Shown piece after piece: positions 1-9,310 of a stretch of 64,000 nucleotides of DNA. The position numbers were made by a program, and so were the translations under genes. Source of the DNA: Cyanobium sp. CH-040 (GTDB lineage: Bacteria; Cyanobacteriota; Cyanobacteriia; PCC-6307; Cyanobiaceae). The notes under the pieces were generated by a model. The model was not told where the DNA came from and made no database searches. It saw only the letters and a program-made list of their open reading frames with translations. The stretch's first letter is position 1; every line of letters begins with the position of its first letter. The stretch is from the NCBI RefSeq assembly GCF_024346135.1, contig NZ_JAGQCJ010000005.1, forward strand, positions 62,001 through 126,000, given 5' to 3'.

Positions 1-113
1 TCCCCAGTGGTCAGCGGTTGAGCGCATGAGTATCGATCTTGGTGCTGTTCCGATAGGAATCCAGCAGCACGCTGCAGAAACAAGCCATTCCCTCACCCAC
101 CCCATTCCCACAC

Positions 114-1196
114 TCAGTAGCTGTAGTTGGCCTCATACAGGGGAGCGCCGTCGGAGGGCTCCGAGCCGGCCACGTAGAAGCCCTGGGCGGCCTGGCCATT
201 GGCTCGCGCCCGGGCCAGCAGCGCCTGCTGCCCCCCGTGCACGTCATGGCCGGCCCAGTGCTTCAGGCACGACTGCTGCAGGGCGCGGCCGTAGGAGAAG
301 CCCAGGTGCCAGGGCGCCGGTGAGAGGGTCTGGTTGATGGCGTTGAGATACACGCTGGCCTCCTCCTCGCTGAGGCCGCCGGAGAGAAACAGGATCGCCG
401 GCACGCTCACCGGCACGGTGCGCTCCAGGGTGCGCAGGGTGAATTCGGCCACCTGATCAGGGCTGGGCGCACCGGGGCAGGCCATGCCCGGCAGGGTCAT
501 CGAGGGCTTGAGCAGGCTCCCCTCCAGAAACACGCCGTTGCGGCTGAGAGCCTCGTACACCGTGCGCAGCACCCACTCCTGCACGGCGGCGGTGGTCTCG
601 AGGTCGTGGTCGCCGTCCATCAGGATCTCCGGCTCCACGATCGGCACCAGGCCCTCCTCCTGCACGGTGCGGGCGTAGCGGGCCAACCCCCAGGCGTTCT
701 CGCGCACGCACAGCTCCGACGGCGCACCCTCCGGTGTGATCTTCAGCACGGCGCGCCACTTGGCGAAGCGCGCGCCGCGGGCGTAGTAGCGGGCGGCCCG
801 TTCCTGCAGACCCTTGAGGCCGGTGCACCAGCTCTCGCCGGGCAGGCCGCCGGGCAGCGGCTCCACCCCCTGGTCCACCTTGATGCCGGGCACGATTCCC
901 TGCCCCTCGAACAGCTCCACGATCGGCGGGCCCGGCGCACCGCTGGCGTCGAGGCTGTCCTGGAACAGGGTTTCCTCGTAGAGAATCACGCCGCTGATGG
1001 CCTCGGCCAGGCCTGGCGCGGTGGCCAGCAGGCTGCGGTAAGCGCAGCGGTTCGCCTCGGTGTTCTCCACGCCGACGGCCGCGAAGCGCTTGCCGATGGT
1101 GCCGGTGGATTCATCGGCCGCCAGCAGGCCCTTTCCCTGGGAGGCGATCGCGCAGGCGGTGGCCGCCAGCTCGTCGCGGAAGCTGTCGAGCGTCAT
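114..1196 (-). CDS. fda: Class I fructose-bisphosphate aldolase
   Basis: Cleaves or forms fructose-1,6-bisphosphate through a Schiff base with lysine, so it serves glycolysis and the Calvin cycle in the cytosol. The 360-residue protein matches the usual class I length. It has the GKGLLAADEST segment near residues 21-31, the VEPEILMDGDHD block, and the GSLLKPSMTLPG block whose lysine is the expected Schiff-base residue. It is transcribed away from the exonuclease gene. The 113 bases downstream, at the window edge, show no gene. Recognition is clear from family motifs. Confidence 0.95.
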   Translation of the reverse strand: MTLDSFRDELAATACAIASQGKGLLAADESTGTIGKRFAAVGVENTEANRCAYRSLLATAPGLAEAISGVILYEETLFQDSLDASGAPGPPIVELFEGQGIVPGIKVDQGVEPLPGGLPGESWCTGLKGLQERAARYYARGARFAKWRAVLKITPEGAPSELCVRENAWGLARYARTVQEEGLVPIVEPEILMDGDHDLETTAAVQEWVLRTVYEALSRNGVFLEGSLLKPSMTLPGMACPGAPSPDQVAEFTLRTLERTVPVSVPAILFLSGGLSEEEASVYLNAINQTLSPAPWHLGFSYGRALQQSCLKHWAGHDVHGGQQALLARARANGQAAQGFYVAGSEPSDGAPLYEANYSY

Positions 1197-1322
1197 GGCG
1201 GATCCCGGCGCGAGGAGACACGGGGCCCCTGGGGGCCCCCCTCTCCCTAGGCACGCAGGCGGGGCGTGTCAACGCAGGATGTGGCCAGGATCACGGCCCG
1301 CGCCGCCGTCACGCCCCAGCCC

Positions 1323-2387
1323 ATGGCCCTGCCCGCCGACGGTCTGCTGCAGCTCACCCCCCAGGGCCTCCACTGCCCCGCCGCCGGCGCCTGGATCGAT
1401 CCCTGGCGGCCGGTGCCGCGGGCCCTGATCACCCATGCCCACGCGGATCACGCCCGGCCGGGCTGCGGCGAATACTGGGCCGTCGGCGCCAGCGAGGCGA
1501 TCCTGCGCCAGCGCCTCGGGGCCACCATCAACCTCATCCCGGTGGACTACGGCCAGCTGCACCGCATCGGCGATGCCCGCGTGTCGTTCCACTCCGCCGG
1601 CCACGTGCTCGGCAGCGCCCAGATCCGCCTGGAGGCCGGTGGCGAGAGCTGGCTGGTGAGCGGCGACTACAAGCGCTGCGCCGACCCCAGCTGCACCCCC
1701 TTCGAGCCGGTGCGGGCCGATGTGTTCATCACCGAGGCCACCTTCGCTCTGCCGATCTACCGCTGGCAGAGCGGCGCGGCGGTGGCGGCGGAGATCCTGC
1801 GCTGGTGGCGGCAGGCGCCGGAGCGGCCCTCGATCCTGGTCGCCTACGCCTTCGGCAAGGCCCAGCGGCTGCTCGCCGAACTGGCCGCCATCGGCGTGGG
1901 CGCACCAGGCCAGCCCGGGGCCGAGGGGCACGAGATCCTGTTGCACGGCGCGGTGGAGGCGCTGATGCCGGCCTACCGGGAGGCGGGGGTGGCGATGCCG
2001 CCCACGCTGCCGGCCAGCGCCATCGGCAAGGGCGATTCCCTGGCCGGCCGGCTGGTGATCGCGCCGCCGTCGGCCCACCGCTCGCCGTGGATGAAGCGCT
2101 TCCGCCTGCCGCAGACGGCCTTCGTGAGCGGCTGGATGGCCGTGCGCGGCGCCCGCCGCCGGCGCGGCTACGAGCGCGGCTTCGTGATGAGCGACCATGC
2201 CGACTGGCCCGGCCTGATCCAGAGCGTGAAGGACAGCGGCGCCCGCCAGGTGTACGTAACCCACGGCAACAGCGACGGCCTGGCCCGCTACCTGCGCGAG
2301 GTGGAGGGCATCAGCGCTGAGCCCCTGGAGGGCGGCTTCGCGGCGGAGCGGGGGGACGAGCACGCGCCCGGCGCGGCCCTGTCCTGA
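1323..2387 (+). CDS. Ligase-associated DNA exonuclease (metallo-beta-lactamase / beta-CASP fold)
   Basis: Predicted nuclease of the ligase-associated DNA damage response set, related to mRNA 3-prime end processing factors. The metal-binding motif THAHADH lies near residue 38, followed by SAGHVLGSAQI and SGDYK, and the C-terminus has the family block GFVMSDHADW and VTHGNSDG. The ATG at 1323 (MALPADGLLQL) is preferred over an in-frame GTG at 1266 because homology begins there. Its usual partners are elsewhere in this window: ATP-dependent ligase (6.9 kb), Lhr-like helicase (15.7 kb) and PdeM (23.2 kb). Confidence 0.9.
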   Translation: MALPADGLLQLTPQGLHCPAAGAWIDPWRPVPRALITHAHADHARPGCGEYWAVGASEAILRQRLGATINLIPVDYGQLHRIGDARVSFHSAGHVLGSAQIRLEAGGESWLVSGDYKRCADPSCTPFEPVRADVFITEATFALPIYRWQSGAAVAAEILRWWRQAPERPSILVAYAFGKAQRLLAELAAIGVGAPGQPGAEGHEILLHGAVEALMPAYREAGVAMPPTLPASAIGKGDSLAGRLVIAPPSAHRSPWMKRFRLPQTAFVSGWMAVRGARRRRGYERGFVMSDHADWPGLIQSVKDSGARQVYVTHGNSDGLARYLREVEGISAEPLEGGFAAERGDEHAPGAALS

Positions 2388-2428
2388 GCCCGCCACCATG
2401 GGCGCGCCCGCGTCGACCCACCCCAGCC

Positions 2429-3163
2429 ATGCCGATCCCGCTGGCGACGCGGCAACGCCTGCCGGAGCTGATGGATCAGCCCGGGCTCGACCCGGCTGAG
2501 CACCAGCGGGCGCTGGCGGGGCTGCGCCGCATCAACGCCATCAGCCGCTGCTCGGCCAGCCTGCTGGCCCCGATCCAGGCGCTGGCCGCCGTCCGGCCCG
2601 GCCAGCGCCTGCGGGTGCTGGATCTGGCCTGCGGCGGCGGCGACACGGCCATCGATCTGGCCCTCGCAGGCCAGCGGCGCGGCCTCCAGCTCAGCGTGGA
2701 GGGCTGCGACCTCAACCCCGAGGCGGTGCGGATCGCGGCGGCCAACGCCGCCCGCCGCGGCGCCGCGGTGCGTTTCTTCCAGGCCGATGCCCTCGCCGAT
2801 CCCTGGCCCCAGGGACCGGACGGGGCCGATCCGGAGGGCTACGACGTGGTGCTCTGTTCACTGTTCCTGCACCACCTCGACGATCACGACGCCGAATGGC
2901 TGCTGGCCCTGATGGCCCGGCGCGCCCGCCGGCTGGTGCTGGTGAACGACCTCATCCGCAGCCCCCTGGGCTACGCCCTGGCCTGGGCCGGCACCCGCCT
3001 GCTGAGCCGCTCGCCGGTGGTGCACACCGACGGGCCGCTGTCGGTGCGGGGGGCGTTCCGGCTGGCCGAGGTGGCCGCCATGGCCGAGCGGGCAGGACTG
3101 GCGGGCGCACGGCTGCGGCGCTGCTGGCCCGAGCGTTACCTTCTCAGCTGGAGCCGGGGTTGA
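2429..3163 (+). CDS. Class I SAM-dependent methyltransferase of the type III PKS cluster
   Basis: A 244-residue Rossmann-fold methyltransferase. The SAM-binding motif I, VLDLACGGGDTA, is near residue 65, and an acidic-loop segment (VEGCDLNPEAVR) and VVLCSLFLHHL follow at the expected spacings. It ends 2 bases before the FAD oxidoreductase, which in turn overlaps the polyketide synthase, so the three are one operon. By family precedent (SrsA/B/C-like operons) it would methylate a phenolic or quinone polyketide. The substrate is inferred, not seen. Confidence 0.85.
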   Translation: MPIPLATRQRLPELMDQPGLDPAEHQRALAGLRRINAISRCSASLLAPIQALAAVRPGQRLRVLDLACGGGDTAIDLALAGQRRGLQLSVEGCDLNPEAVRIAAANAARRGAAVRFFQADALADPWPQGPDGADPEGYDVVLCSLFLHHLDDHDAEWLLALMARRARRLVLVNDLIRSPLGYALAWAGTRLLSRSPVVHTDGPLSVRGAFRLAEVAAMAERAGLAGARLRRCWPERYLLSWSRG

Positions 3164-3164
3164 G

Positions 3165-4382
3165 ATGGGTTCCGTCGGCGCCGGCCCCGGCAGCGAGCCC
3201 GATCACGGCGACACCCCCCACTGGGACGTGGTGGTGGTGGGCGCCGGCCCGGCCGGGGCCCTGGCATCCTTCGATCTGGCCCGGCGGGGTCTGCGGGTGC
3301 TGCTGGTGGAGAAACGCCGCTTCCCGCGCTGGAAGGTGTGCGGCTGCTGTCTCAACGGCCAGGCCCGGGCCGTGCTCGAGGCCCTGGGGCTGGGCGAGCT
3401 GATCGAGCGCCAGGGCGGTGTACCGCTGCGGGGGATCCGCGTCGGGCTGGGGGGCCGCCAGGCTGACTTCCCCCTGCCCGACGGCCGGGCCCTGTCGCGG
3501 CAGCGCTTCGATCAGGCCCTGGTGCGGGCGGCGGTCAGCGCCGGGGCCAGCTTCCTGCCCCACACGTCCGCCCGGCTGGGGCCGGCCACGGCGGGCTGGC
3601 GCGGCGTGCACCTGCGTGCCGGCGGCAGCCGTGAGCAGCGGCAGGTGCACGCCGCCGTGGTGCTGGTGGCGGCGGGGCTGGCCCACCGCTGCCTCGATGG
3701 TGAACCCGGCACCGGCGTGCGCATCCAGCCCCGCTCACGGGTGGGGGCCGGCTGCCTGCTGCCCGCCACCAGCGACGGCTACGAGCCGGAACGCATCCAC
3801 ATGGCCGTGGGGCGCCAGGGCTATGTGGGGCTGGTGCGGCTGGAGGACGGCCGCCTCGACCTGGCGGCCGCCTTCGATCGCGCCCTGCTGGCCAGCGCCG
3901 GCGGACCGGCCGCCGCCGCCGCCCAGGTGCTGGAGCAGGCCGGCTTCGCCGTTCCGGCGGGCCTGGCCGGAGCCCGCTGGCAGGGCACGCCGGCGCTGAC
4001 GCGGCAGGCCACTCCCCTGGCGGGGGAACGCTTCCTGGTGCTCGGCGACGCGGCCGGCTACGTGGAGCCGTTCACCGGCGAGGGCATGGGCTGGGCCCTC
4101 ACCGCCGCCGCCGCCGCCACGCCCCTGGTGCTGCAGGGGGTGCGGGGCTGGGATCCGGCCCTGGAGCGCCTGTGGGTGCGCACGTTGCGGCGGCGGCTGG
4201 GGCGGCGCCAGCGGCTCTGCCGGGCCGTGACGGCTCTGCTGCGCCGGCCGGCCACGGCCGCCGCCCTGTTCGCCCTGGCCAACCGCCTGCCGCCGCTGCC
4301 CCGCCGGCTGATCCGCGCGCTCAACGAGCCGCCATCGGCCCCGGCCCCCTGCCCCTTGCCCGCAACCCTGCCATGGGCGTGA
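3165..4382 (+). CDS. FAD-dependent oxidoreductase of the geranylgeranyl-reductase / aromatic hydroxylase superfamily
   Basis: A 405-residue flavoprotein. The dinucleotide-binding motif VVGAGPAGALA is near residue 26 and the second FAD motif, LVLGDAAGYVEPFTGEGMG, near residue 288. Group 2 flavin monooxygenases and geranylgeranyl reductases share this layout. It is sandwiched between a methyltransferase and a type III PKS, and its stop codon overlaps the PKS start. That makes a tailoring role, oxidising or reducing the polyketide, more likely than chlorophyll or lipid reduction. The precise reaction cannot be read from the sequence. Confidence 0.85.
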   Translation: MGSVGAGPGSEPDHGDTPHWDVVVVGAGPAGALASFDLARRGLRVLLVEKRRFPRWKVCGCCLNGQARAVLEALGLGELIERQGGVPLRGIRVGLGGRQADFPLPDGRALSRQRFDQALVRAAVSAGASFLPHTSARLGPATAGWRGVHLRAGGSREQRQVHAAVVLVAAGLAHRCLDGEPGTGVRIQPRSRVGAGCLLPATSDGYEPERIHMAVGRQGYVGLVRLEDGRLDLAAAFDRALLASAGGPAAAAAQVLEQAGFAVPAGLAGARWQGTPALTRQATPLAGERFLVLGDAAGYVEPFTGEGMGWALTAAAAATPLVLQGVRGWDPALERLWVRTLRRRLGRRQRLCRAVTALLRRPATAAALFALANRLPPLPRRLIRALNEPPSAPAPCPLPATLPWA

Positions 4383-5458
4383 GCATCCGCGGCATCGGCA
4401 CCGCCCTGCCGGCCCATGGCGTGAACCAGGGCGACGCCATCGCCCTGGCCCGGCGCTTCAGCGCCGATTCGCGCGCGCGCGCGGCGCTGGTGGAGCGCAT
4501 CCAGCGCCGCAGCCGGGTGCAGCGCCGCCACAGCGTGCTGCTGGAGAGCGGCGAGCCGCAGCGGCCGGTCGCCGCGCGGCTGCCCTTCTACGGCGAGCGC
4601 AATCCCTCCACGGAGGAGCGCATGCTGCGCTTCGCGCGTCACGCGCCGGCGCTGGCCCTGGCGGCGTCACGGCGCGCCCTGGCCGACGCCGGGATTCACC
4701 CGGGGCGCATCACCCATCTGGTGACCGTGAGCTGCACCGGCTTTCAGGCGCCGGGATTCGACCTGGAGCTGATCGGCCAGCTGGAGCTGGACGCCGACGT
4801 GGAGCGCACCCACGTGGGCTTCATGGGCTGCCACGGCGCCCTCAACGGCCTGCGCGTGGCACGGGCCTTCGTGGAAGCCGATCCCCAGGCCTGCGTGCTG
4901 CTGTGTTCGGTGGAACTCTGCAGCCTGCATCTGCACTACGGCTGGGATCCGGAGAAGGTGGTGGCCAACGCCCTGTTCGCCGATGGGGCCGCGGCCCTGG
5001 TACTCAGCGCCGGCGGCGCCGAGGGCCCACGGGTGCTGGCCTCGGGCTCCACCGTGATCCCGGGCACGGCGGAGCTGATGTCGTGGACGATCGGCGACCA
5101 CGGCTTCGCCATGGGCCTCTCGCCGCGGGTGCCGGCGGCGGTGGCGGCCCACCTGCGCCCCTGGCTGGAGCGCTGGCTGCACGGGCACGGCCTGGAGATC
5201 GGCGCCATCGGCGCCTGGGCCCTGCACCCCGGCGGCCCGCGCATCCTGCAGGCCAGCGCCACGGCGCTGGATCTGGCGCCGGAGCACATCGCCGTGTCCG
5301 CAACCGTGCTGCGCGACCACGGCAACATGTCCTCGGCCACGATCCTGTTCATCCTGGAGCGGCTGCGCCGCGCCCTGGCCCCCGGTCCCTGGGTGGCCCT
5401 GGCCTTCGGGCCCGGTCTCACGGTGGAGGCCGCCCTGCTGGACACCCCGGAGCACTGA
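4373..5458 (+). CDS. Type III polyketide synthase
   Basis: Homodimeric chalcone/stilbene-synthase-like enzyme that extends an acyl starter with malonyl-CoA without an ACP. The 361-residue protein has an apparently intact catalytic triad: Cys153 in FMGCHGALNGLR, His285 in ALHPGGPRIL and Asn318 in RDHGNMSSAT. The terminal GFGPGLTVE-type motif reads AFGPGLTVEAALL. The start ATG at 4373 overlaps the previous gene by 10 bases; upstream in-frame sequence is only an open shadow. With the methyltransferase and flavoprotein it resembles srsABC-type operons that make alkylresorcinols and alkylquinones. The product here is unknown. Confidence 0.93.
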   Translation: MGVSIRGIGTALPAHGVNQGDAIALARRFSADSRARAALVERIQRRSRVQRRHSVLLESGEPQRPVAARLPFYGERNPSTEERMLRFARHAPALALAASRRALADAGIHPGRITHLVTVSCTGFQAPGFDLELIGQLELDADVERTHVGFMGCHGALNGLRVARAFVEADPQACVLLCSVELCSLHLHYGWDPEKVVANALFADGAAALVLSAGGAEGPRVLASGSTVIPGTAELMSWTIGDHGFAMGLSPRVPAAVAAHLRPWLERWLHGHGLEIGAIGAWALHPGGPRILQASATALDLAPEHIAVSATVLRDHGNMSSATILFILERLRRALAPGPWVALAFGPGLTVEAALLDTPEH

Positions 5459-5460
5459 CC

Positions 5461-6819
5461 ATGCAGGTCTACGACGTGCTGATCGCCTTCTCGGTGCTCA
5501 GCCTGCTGCTGCTGATCGCCCTGGTGCTGCGCCGCCGGCTGGCCTGGCTGCGCCGCCTGGGTCTGCCGGAAGCGCTGATCGCCGGCCTGCTGGGTCTGGC
5601 GATCGGCCCCTACGGACCGCTGCAGCTGGTGCCCGACACCGTGGTGGAGGTGTGGTCCCAGGCGCCGGCGGCCCTGATCGCCCTGGTGTTCGCCACCCTG
5701 TTTCTCGGGCAGAGGCTGCCCAGCCCCGGCCAGCTCTGGCAGCGGGCCGCCCACCAGACCGCCTTCTCGATGGTGATCGGCTTCGGCCAGTACCTGGTGG
5801 CCGGGCTGGTGGTGCTGGCCCTGCTGCAGCCCCTGCTGGGCAGCCATCCGCTGATGGCCACCCTGGTGGAGGTGGGCTTCGAGGGCGGCCACGGCACGGC
5901 GGCGGGCCTGGGCCGCACCTACCAGGAGCTGGGCTTTCCCGCCGGTCGCACCCTGGCCCTGGCGATGGCCACCGTGGGGGTGATGGCCTCGGTGCTGCTC
6001 GGCACCGCCCTGGTGCTGCTGGGCCAGGCCCGCCGCTGGCTGCTGCGCCAGCGGCACCGCAGTCCCGCCGCCCTGGTGGGGGGGCGCAAGGGCAGCTTCG
6101 GCGCCAGGGGCCGGCTGGCGGGGGAGCGTGCCGCCGGCCTGATTCCCAGCGGGCAGGAGATCAGCCTCGATGTGCTCACCCTCAACCTCACCCTGGCGGG
6201 GGTGGCGGTGGGCGTGGGCGCGCTGATCAAGCAGCTGCTGGTGCAGCTCTCAGCGGTGTTCGAGGCGCTGCCGGTGTTTCCCCTGGCGATGGTGGGCGGG
6301 CTGCTGGTGCAGCTTCTGCTGCAGAAGCTCGAGCAGCCGTTTCTGGCCTCGGCCACCGATCAGGCCAGCATCGCCTCGCTGGCGATGGATGTGCTGATCA
6401 CCGCCGCCATGGCCAGCCTCAACCTTCCCCTGCTGGCCGACAACCTGCTCCCGTTCACGCTGCTGGCCGTGACGGGCCTGGCCTGGAACGTGCTGATGGT
6501 GCTGCTGCTGGCGCCGCGGCTGTTTCCCGACGCCTGGTTCGAGCGCGGCATCGCCGATTTCGGCCAGGCCACCGGCACCACGGCCAACGGCCTGCTGCTG
6601 CTGCGCATGGCCGATCCCATGGGCCGCAGCCAGGTGCTGGAGGCGTTTTCGTTCAAACAGCTGCTGTTCGAGCCCTTCCTGGGTGGCGGGCTGATCACCG
6701 CCTTCGCCCCGCTGGCGATTGCGGGCATGGGGCTGGGCCGCTGGACGGCCCTCTGCCTGGTGCTCACCGTGGGCTGGCTGGTGGTGGGACTGAAGCTGCT
6801 GCCCCGAGCGACGCCATGA
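5461..6819 (+). CDS. gltS: Sodium/glutamate symporter family protein
   Basis: Inner-membrane Na+-coupled glutamate uptake carrier, 452 residues, about 10 or more hydrophobic segments. The two inverted-repeat signature regions are visible: VGFEGGHGTAAGLG near residue 140 and FGQATGTTANGLLLLRMADP near residue 366. The ATG at 5461 follows the PKS stop after two bases, so it may be cotranscribed with the polyketide cluster. Whether it carries glutamate or another carboxylate cannot be decided here. Confidence 0.9.
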   Translation: MQVYDVLIAFSVLSLLLLIALVLRRRLAWLRRLGLPEALIAGLLGLAIGPYGPLQLVPDTVVEVWSQAPAALIALVFATLFLGQRLPSPGQLWQRAAHQTAFSMVIGFGQYLVAGLVVLALLQPLLGSHPLMATLVEVGFEGGHGTAAGLGRTYQELGFPAGRTLALAMATVGVMASVLLGTALVLLGQARRWLLRQRHRSPAALVGGRKGSFGARGRLAGERAAGLIPSGQEISLDVLTLNLTLAGVAVGVGALIKQLLVQLSAVFEALPVFPLAMVGGLLVQLLLQKLEQPFLASATDQASIASLAMDVLITAAMASLNLPLLADNLLPFTLLAVTGLAWNVLMVLLLAPRLFPDAWFERGIADFGQATGTTANGLLLLRMADPMGRSQVLEAFSFKQLLFEPFLGGGLITAFAPLAIAGMGLGRWTALCLVLTVGWLVVGLKLLPRATP

Positions 6820-6887
6820 CGGGGCAGGTCCCGCTCCGAACCGTCGAGCGTCTCTCGACAGGTCGCAACAGCTGATTCACTCGGTCA

Positions 6888-8564
6888 ATGCGCCGCTTTG
6901 CTGAGCTCTACGCCGAACTCGATGGCCTCACCGGCACCAACGCCAGGGTGAACGCCCTGGTGCGTCACCTCAGCGATGCCGAGCCGGCCGATGCCGCCTG
7001 GGCCCTGCAGGTGCTTCTCGGCCAGCAGGGCCGGCGGCTGATCACCGGCCGCCGGCTGCGTCAGATCTGCCTGGAGGGTTCCTCCCTGCCGGAATGGCTG
7101 TTCGACGACTGTCATGCCCAGGTGGGCGATTCGGCCGAAACCATCGCCCTGCTCTGGCAGCAGCAGCATCCCGCCGGCCCCGACGCCCCCCTGGCCGGTG
7201 ACCAGCCCCTGCACCACTGGATGGAGGAGCTGCTGCCCCGGGCCGCCGCCCTCGAGCCGGAGGCCCAGTCCCAGGCGGTGCGCAGCCTCTGGAGCGCCCT
7301 GGGGCCCCACGAGCTGCTGGTGGTGAACAAGCTGCTCAGCGGCGGCCTGCGGGTGGGCGTGGCCCGGGGGCTGGTGATCCGCGCCCTGGCCCGCCTGAGT
7401 GGCCTGGAGGAGGCGCTGCTGGCCCACCGGCTGATGGGCGGCTTCGTGCCCTCGGCCCAGGCCTGGCGCCAGCTGATCGCCCCGGCGCAGGCGATGGAGG
7501 CGGCCCCCAGCCGGCCCTACCCCTTCTTCCTGGCCTCCCCCCTGGACCCACCCCTGCCCGGCGCCGCCACCAGCTGGCTGTGCGAGTGGAAGTGGGACGG
7601 CATCCGCGGCCAGCTGATCCGCCGCGCCGGCCAGAGCTTCCTCTGGAGCCGTGGCGAGGAGCTGATCAACGACGCCTTCCCGGAGCTGACCGCGGCGGCG
7701 GCGGCGCTGCCCGATGGCACCGTGCTCGACGGCGAGATCCTCGTGTGGCCCGGTGCCAGCGACCGGCCGGCCCCCTTCGCCCAGCTGCAGCGTCGTCTGG
7801 GGCGCAAGGCGCCGGGGCGGCGGCTGCTGGCCGAGTGCCCCGCGGTGCTGCTGGCCTACGAACTGCTGGAGCACGGGGGCGAGGACCTGCGCCCCCAGCC
7901 CCTGAGCCAGCGCCGGGCCGCCCTGGAGGCCCTGCTGCGGCAGCCGGCGGCGGCGGCTGGCACCCCTGATCCCGGGCCCCTGCGCCTCTCCCCCCTTCTC
8001 TGCCTGCAGGCCTGGGATCAGCTGGAGCCGCTGCGCGGCCAGGCCAGCGCGGCCGGTGCCGAGGGCCTGATGCTCAAGGCCGCCGACTCGCCCTACCTGG
8101 CCGGTCGGCGGCGGGGGCACTGGTGGAAGCACAAGCGCGATCCCTTCCGCCTCGACGCCGTTCTGCTCTACGCCCAGGCCGGCAGCGGCCGCCGCGCCAA
8201 CCTGTTCACCGACTACACCTTCGGCCTCTGGGAGCGGTCACCCGCCCCTGCCGGCGAGCCCGGCGACGGCGCCGAGCCCCCGCGGCTGGTGACCTTCGCC
8301 AAGGCCTATTCCGGCCTCGACGACGGCGAGATCGACGAGCTCGACCGCTGGATCCGCAGCCACACCACCGAGCGCTTCGGGCCGGTGCGTGCCGTGCAGC
8401 CGCTGCAGGTGTTCGAGCTGGCCTTCGAGGGGCTGCAGCGCTCCAGCCGCCACCGCAGCGGCATCGCCGTGCGCTTCCCGCGCATCAGCCGCTGGCGCCG
8501 CGACAAACCGACCGCCGAGGCCGACACCCTGGCCAGTGCCCTGGCCCTGCTGCCCGAGGCGTGA
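6888..8564 (+). CDS. ATP-dependent DNA ligase (ligase-associated DNA damage response)
   Basis: Seals nicks using ATP. The 558-residue protein has an N-terminal DNA-binding domain (1-200) and the adenylation motif EWKWDGIRGQL with catalytic Lys235. Further motifs are LDGEILVWP, AEGLMLKAADSPY and WWKHKRDPFRLDAVLLYA, followed by an OB-fold. It is additional to the NAD-dependent LigA expected in any bacterium. It belongs with the exonuclease at 1.3 kb; here the polyketide cluster and gltS lie between them, although the family members are often adjacent. Confidence 0.93.
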   Translation: MRRFAELYAELDGLTGTNARVNALVRHLSDAEPADAAWALQVLLGQQGRRLITGRRLRQICLEGSSLPEWLFDDCHAQVGDSAETIALLWQQQHPAGPDAPLAGDQPLHHWMEELLPRAAALEPEAQSQAVRSLWSALGPHELLVVNKLLSGGLRVGVARGLVIRALARLSGLEEALLAHRLMGGFVPSAQAWRQLIAPAQAMEAAPSRPYPFFLASPLDPPLPGAATSWLCEWKWDGIRGQLIRRAGQSFLWSRGEELINDAFPELTAAAAALPDGTVLDGEILVWPGASDRPAPFAQLQRRLGRKAPGRRLLAECPAVLLAYELLEHGGEDLRPQPLSQRRAALEALLRQPAAAAGTPDPGPLRLSPLLCLQAWDQLEPLRGQASAAGAEGLMLKAADSPYLAGRRRGHWWKHKRDPFRLDAVLLYAQAGSGRRANLFTDYTFGLWERSPAPAGEPGDGAEPPRLVTFAKAYSGLDDGEIDELDRWIRSHTTERFGPVRAVQPLQVFELAFEGLQRSSRHRSGIAVRFPRISRWRRDKPTAEADTLASALALLPEA

Positions 8565-8573
8565 GCCGGGGAA

Positions 8574-9245
8574 TCAGTCCGCGGCGCTCCGGTACACCGA
8601 GCGGCCGTCGCCAGGCAGCAGGGTGAGGCTGCGGGGATCGATCAGCCGCCCGGCGGTGGCCTCGATCTCCGCATCCGCCTGGGCACCGCCGGCCTGAGCC
8701 CAGACCTCCAGCCCCAGCACGCGCTCGCCCGGCCCCGTGTAGTCGGCGAAACGGCAGCGGCCCAGGCGCTGGTTCATGCGCCGGTGACTGGCGGTCACGC
8801 TGGCGGTGCCCTGCTCCTGGAGCCGGTAGGTGGCGCCGTGCCAGGTGAGTTCCGGCGGCAGCGGCAGGGGCGGCGGCGGCACCAGGTCCACCGGCTCCAG
8901 CCAGCTCACCTCCAGCCAGTCGTCCTCGCACACCACCAGCCAGCGGCTGCGGCCGCCGTCGCGCAGCAGATACTCCAGCCACTGGAAGCCGTCCTGGTCG
9001 TAGAGCAGGCGGTCCTCCACCACCCAGTCGGCGGCCTCGGCCTGCACGATGTCGCCCAGGCGCAGGTCGAAGAGCGTGCGCTCCCGCTCCCGGGCCTCCC
9101 GGCGGCGCTGGGCCGCCTGGCGGCGCCGGCGCTGCAGCAGCAGCACCCCCACGCCGGCGAGCACCAGCAACGCCAGCAGGAACACGGCCATGACGGCGGG
9201 GTGCAACAGATGGAGACCTGCCCAGGCTATGGCGGGTCCCCGCAC
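8574..9245 (-). CDS. DUF4178-type membrane-anchored protein
   Basis: A 223-residue protein with one N-terminal membrane segment (about 14-36, AVMAVFLLALLVLAGVGVLL), a basic Arg-rich stretch, and a soluble domain starting RLGDIVQAEAADWVVEDRL. That start is characteristic of DUF4178, with tryptophan/glutamate-rich strands after it. DUF4178 genes typically sit near DUF350 and spermidine-synthase-like genes, and both occur 2-5 kb away here. Biochemical function is unknown. It is convergent with the ligase gene and divergent from ocp. Confidence 0.75.
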   Translation of the reverse strand: MRGPAIAWAGLHLLHPAVMAVFLLALLVLAGVGVLLLQRRRRQAAQRRREARERERTLFDLRLGDIVQAEAADWVVEDRLLYDQDGFQWLEYLLRDGGRSRWLVVCEDDWLEVSWLEPVDLVPPPPLPLPPELTWHGATYRLQEQGTASVTASHRRMNQRLGRCRFADYTGPGERVLGLEVWAQAGGAQADAEIEATAGRLIDPRSLTLLPGDGRSVYRSAAD

Positions 9246-9310
9246 CAGTCGGGTCGGGGATGCAGCACCTACCTTTCAGGGCAGTCCCTTGCTCCCTGGA
9301 GACCCGCGCC

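Noticed and set aside
1-113. Possible gene or RNA at the left edge
   Set aside because: No frame with family similarity and no tRNA-like or strong hairpin pattern was found in these bases.
1266-2399. Long antisense open frames opposite most GC-rich genes, such as the 376-codon frame here
   Set aside because: High GC makes stops rare in all frames; these frames have low-complexity Gly/Arg/Ala/Gln translations without family motifs.
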